From assembly GCA_027056615.1 (NCBI GenBank), contig JALUKJ010000285.1, forward strand, positions 1-8,697: a stretch of DNA of 8,697 nt, read 5' to 3'. This DNA is from Campylobacteraceae bacterium. GTDB taxonomy: Bacteria > Campylobacterota > Campylobacteria > Campylobacterales > Sulfurovaceae. The position numbers were made by a program, and so were the translations under genes. This document shows positions 7,087 through 8,697 of this stretch, one piece after another. Within the stretch, counting starts at the first letter, position 1. Every line of letters begins with the position of its first letter. The notes under the pieces were generated by a model that saw nothing but the letters and a program-made list of their open reading frames with translations, had not been told where the DNA came from and searched no databases.

Positions 7087-7112
7087 CGTTCCAAAGCTCC
7101 AGCTTTGGAACG
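7087..7112. repeat. REP-like perfect hairpin with GCTCCAGC centre
   Basis: CGTTCCAAAGCT (7087-7098) and AGCTTTGGAACG (7101-7112) pair perfectly over 12 bp around two central bases, so the effective loop is TCCA. It begins 19 nt after the TlpA-like stop. From memory, stems with variable arms around a conserved GCTCCAGC centre, bounded by CGTTCC/GGAACG, are dispersed repeats in many bacterial genomes. There is no U-run on either side, so any terminator role would be Rho-assisted or limited to mRNA 3'-end protection. Confidence 0.65.
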
Positions 7113-7140
7113 TATAGAGGAGTTACAAAATTAACCTTCT

Positions 7141-7172
7141 AACCTGAGTTCGACGGAATATCATATCCACAA
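7141..7172 (+). repeat. Left terminal inverted repeat of the 267-bp element
   Basis: This 32-bp arm matches the reverse complement of 7376-7407 without a mismatch. The base outside it (7140 T against 7408 T) and the base inside it (7173 T against 7375 T) break the pairing, so the boundary is sharp. Confidence 0.9.
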
Positions 7173-7375
7173 TTTTATGAGTTTTTTCATAGGCAACGAC
7201 AGATTTTTGCAGGACTAACTGGTTAATTCAAAAAAATCTGTCTAAGCATATGGGAAACCTCATAAAACCCATAGGGAAGCCTAAAAATAGGCAATCTTTC
7301 CTAAATAAAATTCTTGAATTAGCTACGGCTAGTCCTACGAATTTGATTTTGAAAATCTTACCTATTTTTAGGCTT

Positions 7376-7407
7376 TTGTGGATATGATATTCCGTCGAAC
7401 TCAGGTT
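7376..7407 (-). repeat. Right terminal inverted repeat of the 267-bp element
   Basis: This arm is the exact reverse complement of 7141-7172, ending in ...GAACTCAGGTT. The internal 15-bp repeat arm 7361-7375 abuts it directly, so stacked helices are possible in a folded single strand. Confidence 0.9.
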
Positions 7408-7446
7408 TAAAGAGATTTAGTAGCTATTGTTATAAAAAATAGTCTA

Positions 7447-7815
7447 TTAAGAGAGTTCAGAAACAGATTTATTTAAAATTTTAGGTAAAACCATTTTTGC
7501 TAATGCTACATTTCCATCATTTTTAAAAATAGCAAAAACATGAAGATGAACAGATGACTCTTCTCCTGAACAAGCCATTAATATTTTAGAATTTTCTGTT
7601 GTAATTTCCATAACCTTAGTATTTCCTAATGAAAGCTTTTTAGAAAGAGCATGTGAACTTCTAAAAACATCATTAAATATAACCGATGTCTCTTCTAAAT
7701 TTATATTATCATTTGCTTTGTCAAAAAGAAGAAGCTCTCCTGTATATTGACTAATACCAATACCAAGATAGCCATTAATCTGTTTAATATCATCAAATAT
7801 AGATTCATTTATCAT
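7447..7815 (-). CDS. Roadblock/LC7-like domain protein (paralogue of the gene at 8501)
   Basis: This 122-residue soluble protein has no signal peptide or membrane segment. Its pattern resembles a roadblock/LC7 domain. It has an N-terminal helix (IFDDIKQINGYLG), a strand pair around GELLLF (26-31), a helix with FNDVFR (47-52), a beta segment with MEITTENSKILMACSGE, and a final strand-helix (LHVFAIFKNDGNVALAKMVL). Such proteins dimerise and often regulate small GTPases or serve as scaffolds. The incomplete protein starting at 8501 shares INGYxG, GE and FNDxFR at nearly identical positions, so the two are paralogues flanking the PAS gene. AAAGG lies 7 nt before the ATG. The gene is divergent from the PAS gene across 171 bp. 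The family call rests on pattern, not a search, and the function is unknown. Confidence 0.75.
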   Translation of the reverse strand: MINESIFDDIKQINGYLGIGISQYTGELLLFDKANDNINLEETSVIFNDVFRSSHALSKKLSLGNTKVMEITTENSKILMACSGEESSVHLHVFAIFKNDGNVALAKMVLPKILNKSVSELS

Positions 7816-7835
7816 TTTACAACCTTTATTTATTT

Positions 7836-7841
7836 ATTATA
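7836..7841 (-). promoter_or_regulatory. Possible -10 (TATAAT) for the roadblock-like gene
   Basis: The minus strand reads GATTATAAT with TATAAT at 7841-7836. The predicted start is near 7829, giving a leader of about 14 nt that contains the AAAGG ribosome site. The region is very AT-rich, so chance matches are expected. Confidence 0.4.
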
Positions 7842-7931
7842 ATCCTAAAGATAGTTTACTCTTTTAAAATTATTAAAAAAGTATAACATAATAAAACTTT
7901 ATTATAAATATAATGTTTCTTAATATTCTTT

Positions 7932-7948
7932 TAATCTAATTTAGATTA
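7932..7948. promoter_or_regulatory. 17-bp perfect palindrome, probable operator, upstream of the PAS gene
   Basis: TAATCTAATTTAGATTA is a perfect palindrome with 8-bp arms around a single T. It ends 12 bp before the TATAAT at 7961-7966, so it covers roughly -25 to -41 of the PAS promoter. That position suits a dimeric transcription factor controlling the PAS gene, and perhaps the divergent roadblock-like gene. AT-rich composition raises the chance of accidental palindromes. Confidence 0.45.
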
Positions 7949-7954
7949 TTATTT

Positions 7955-7966
7955 GTGATATATAAT
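7955..7966 (+). promoter_or_regulatory. Probable promoter -10 (TATAAT) for the PAS-roadblock operon
   Basis: GTGATATATAAT includes a perfect TATAAT at 7961-7966. The predicted start is near 7973, with a leader of about 14 nt containing AAAAGG (7974-7979) at a good distance from ATG 7987. No clear -35 is present; the palindrome at 7932-7948 occupies that place. Confidence 0.45.
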
Positions 7967-7986
7967 TTATTGTAAAAGGTTATTTT

Positions 7987-8490
7987 ATGTTAGAAGAAGA
8001 GAGAAAACTTAGTTCTGTTGACATTATTGTATCTCAAACTGATTTAGATGGTTTTATTATCTATGCTAATCCTATTTTTTATAAGATTGCAGGGTACTCT
8101 TCTGCTAAACTAATTGGTGAAAACCATAATATTATACGACATCCAGATATGCCAAAAGCCATTTTTAAAATCTTATGGGAAAGATTAAAAAATAAAGAAG
8201 ATATCTACTGTTTTATTAAAAATAAGGCAACAGAAAATAAATTCTATTGGGTCTTTGCTTATATTCGTCCCTCTTTTAATAAAGATGGAACAGCAAGAAA
8301 CTATGTCTCAACACGTCGTGCTATTTCATATAAAGCTAGAGATATTATTGAACCTCTCTATAAAGATATGTTAACTCTTGAAAGGAGTAAAGGAGTAGAT
8401 TCTTCAGAAGAACTTTTTAAAAACTTTATAGAACAAAATCGCTACAAAAATCAATCAGACAATGATATAATGCACAATATTCAGTATTGA
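7987..8490 (+). CDS. Stand-alone PAS-domain redox/energy sensor (Aer/CetB type)
   Basis: This 167-residue protein consists of one PAS domain (about residues 10-118) and a short helical, charged tail, with no kinase, GGDEF, HAMP or methyl-accepting output. The core matches the FAD-binding PAS of aerotaxis receptors: DLDGFIIYANPIF, then IIRHPDMPKAIFKILW. RHPDMP (51-56) corresponds to Aer residues needed for FAD binding, and FYWVFAYIRP follows. Its length and lack of output resemble Campylobacter CetB, about 165 aa, which signals through a separate receptor, CetA. By analogy it probably senses redox or respiratory state in the cytoplasm through a partner. No such receptor is in the window. AAAAGG precedes the ATG. 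It is followed 10 bp later by a roadblock-like gene, probably in one operon. Confidence 0.88.
   Translation: MLEEERKLSSVDIIVSQTDLDGFIIYANPIFYKIAGYSSAKLIGENHNIIRHPDMPKAIFKILWERLKNKEDIYCFIKNKATENKFYWVFAYIRPSFNKDGTARNYVSTRRAISYKARDIIEPLYKDMLTLERSKGVDSSEELFKNFIEQNRYKNQSDNDIMHNIQY
8463..8471 (+). promoter_or_regulatory. Possible internal promoter (TGATATAAT) at the end of the PAS gene
   Basis: The extended -10 motif also found at 3240-3248 and 6331-6339 recurs here within the last codons of the PAS gene. Transcription would begin near 8478, leaving a leader of about 22 nt before ATG 8501. It could give the second roadblock-like gene extra independent expression. Its coding position makes it less certain. 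Confidence 0.35.
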
Positions 8491-8500
8491 AAGGTAAGAG

Positions 8501-8697
8501 ATGAACATTGAAAAAATAATTAAAGATATTCAAGAGATTAATGGATATACTGGTTTGGCAGTATTAAATAAAGATGGAGAGATTATCTATATTGATGAAA
8601 ATGAAAAGGTTGATTTAGCTTTTGCTTCTAGTCTGTTTAATGATACATTTAGAGCCTTAAATGAAGCCTCTTTAGATGTTGGATTTTCAGATTTAAT
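8501..8697 (+). CDS. Roadblock/LC7-like domain protein, 3' end beyond the window
   Basis: The reading frame opens at ATG 8501 and runs uninterrupted for 65 codons to the window edge. AAGG lies 6 nt before the start, 10 bp after the PAS stop. The product begins MNIEKIIKDIQEINGYTG and has DGEIIYID and SSLFNDTFR. These match the protein encoded at 7447-7815 position for position apart from one gap of a single residue. It is therefore a paralogue of that roadblock/LC7-like protein. It is probably co-transcribed with the PAS sensor, which suggests a functional link, but no partner or biochemical role can be read from the sequence. Its C-terminal half is not visible. Confidence 0.75.
   Translation, partial: MNIEKIIKDIQEINGYTGLAVLNKDGEIIYIDENEKVDLAFASSLFNDTFRALNEASLDVGFSDL

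Larger units (their letters stand above)
7141..7407. mobile_element. 267-bp non-coding element with perfect 32-bp terminal inverted repeats (MITE-like)
   Basis: The ends 7141-7172 (starting AACCTGAGTTCGACGG) and 7376-7407 are exact reverse complements over 32 bp. The interior has no meaningful open reading frame. It contains several exact nested inverted repeats: 7173-7181/7259-7267, 7198-7208/7232-7242 and 7277-7291/7361-7375. Size, long terminal repeats and absence of coding fit a miniature inverted-repeat transposable element derived from an insertion sequence. I see no convincing target-site duplication in the flanks (TTCT on the left, TAAA on the right). The two ends are more GC-rich than their surroundings. 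It sits between two convergent genes, where it could also end transcription from both sides. A structured RNA is the main alternative. Confidence 0.6.

Noticed and set aside
7087..7112. Intrinsic terminator after the TlpA-like gene
   Set aside because: The stem is strong but no U-run follows on either strand, so it is reported as a repeat.
7131..7412. Target-site duplication around the 267-bp element
   Set aside because: Flanks compared base by base give no direct repeat longer than chance; TA occurs on both sides but at unequal offsets from the arms.
7068..7446. CRISPR array or tRNA-like structure in the gene-free stretch
   Set aside because: The repeats are inverted, not regularly spaced direct repeats, and no cloverleaf or anticodon arm is present.

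Overview
The window is AT-rich (roughly 30% GC by eye). It reads like a chromosomal segment of a member of the Campylobacterota (epsilonproteobacteria), perhaps a Sulfurovum- or Sulfurimonas-like sulfur-oxidiser. The clues are the codon use, the CetB-like stand-alone PAS protein, the C-terminal style of NrdB, and promoters that carry an extended -10 (TGnTATAAT) without a clear -35. The phylum is an inference from protein style; no rRNA or other marker gene is present.

Layout. (1) 1-891: a short leader with a hairpin and a promoter, then a TPR lipoprotein gene (+). (2) 888-3208 (-): a probable operon, in transcription order a small lipoprotein with a duplicated two-cysteine module, nrdB (class I ribonucleotide reductase small subunit) and a nitrilase-superfamily amidohydrolase. 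Its 3' end overlaps the convergent TPR gene by 4 bp. (3) 3260-6263 (-): an MsbA-type ABC exporter half-transporter, then a TviB/WbpO-type nucleotide-sugar dehydrogenase. Together they suggest cell-surface glycan or lipid work. (4) 6369-7067 (+): a TlpA/ResA-like thioredoxin-fold lipoprotein with a CPPC active site, divergent from the ABC gene. (5) 7068-7446: a 379-bp stretch without genes. It holds a perfect 12-bp-stem REP-like hairpin and a 267-bp element bounded by perfect 32-bp terminal inverted repeats, with nested internal inverted repeats. (6) 7447-8697: a sensory locus with a roadblock/LC7-like protein (-), a divergent Aer/CetB-type PAS protein (+), and a second roadblock-like paralogue (+) that runs off the window.

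How the genes fit together. The nrdB operon supplies deoxynucleotides, but nrdA is not adjacent and the reason for linking it to a lipoprotein and an amidase is unknown. The dehydrogenase makes a nucleotide-sugar uronic acid and the ABC protein probably moves a lipid or lipid-linked product. In the right-hand locus, an output-less PAS redox sensor sits with two roadblock paralogues. This suggests a small sensory module, possibly linked to energy taxis or to a small-GTPase switch. Along with the structured 267-bp inverted-repeat element, it is the best candidate here for something undescribed.
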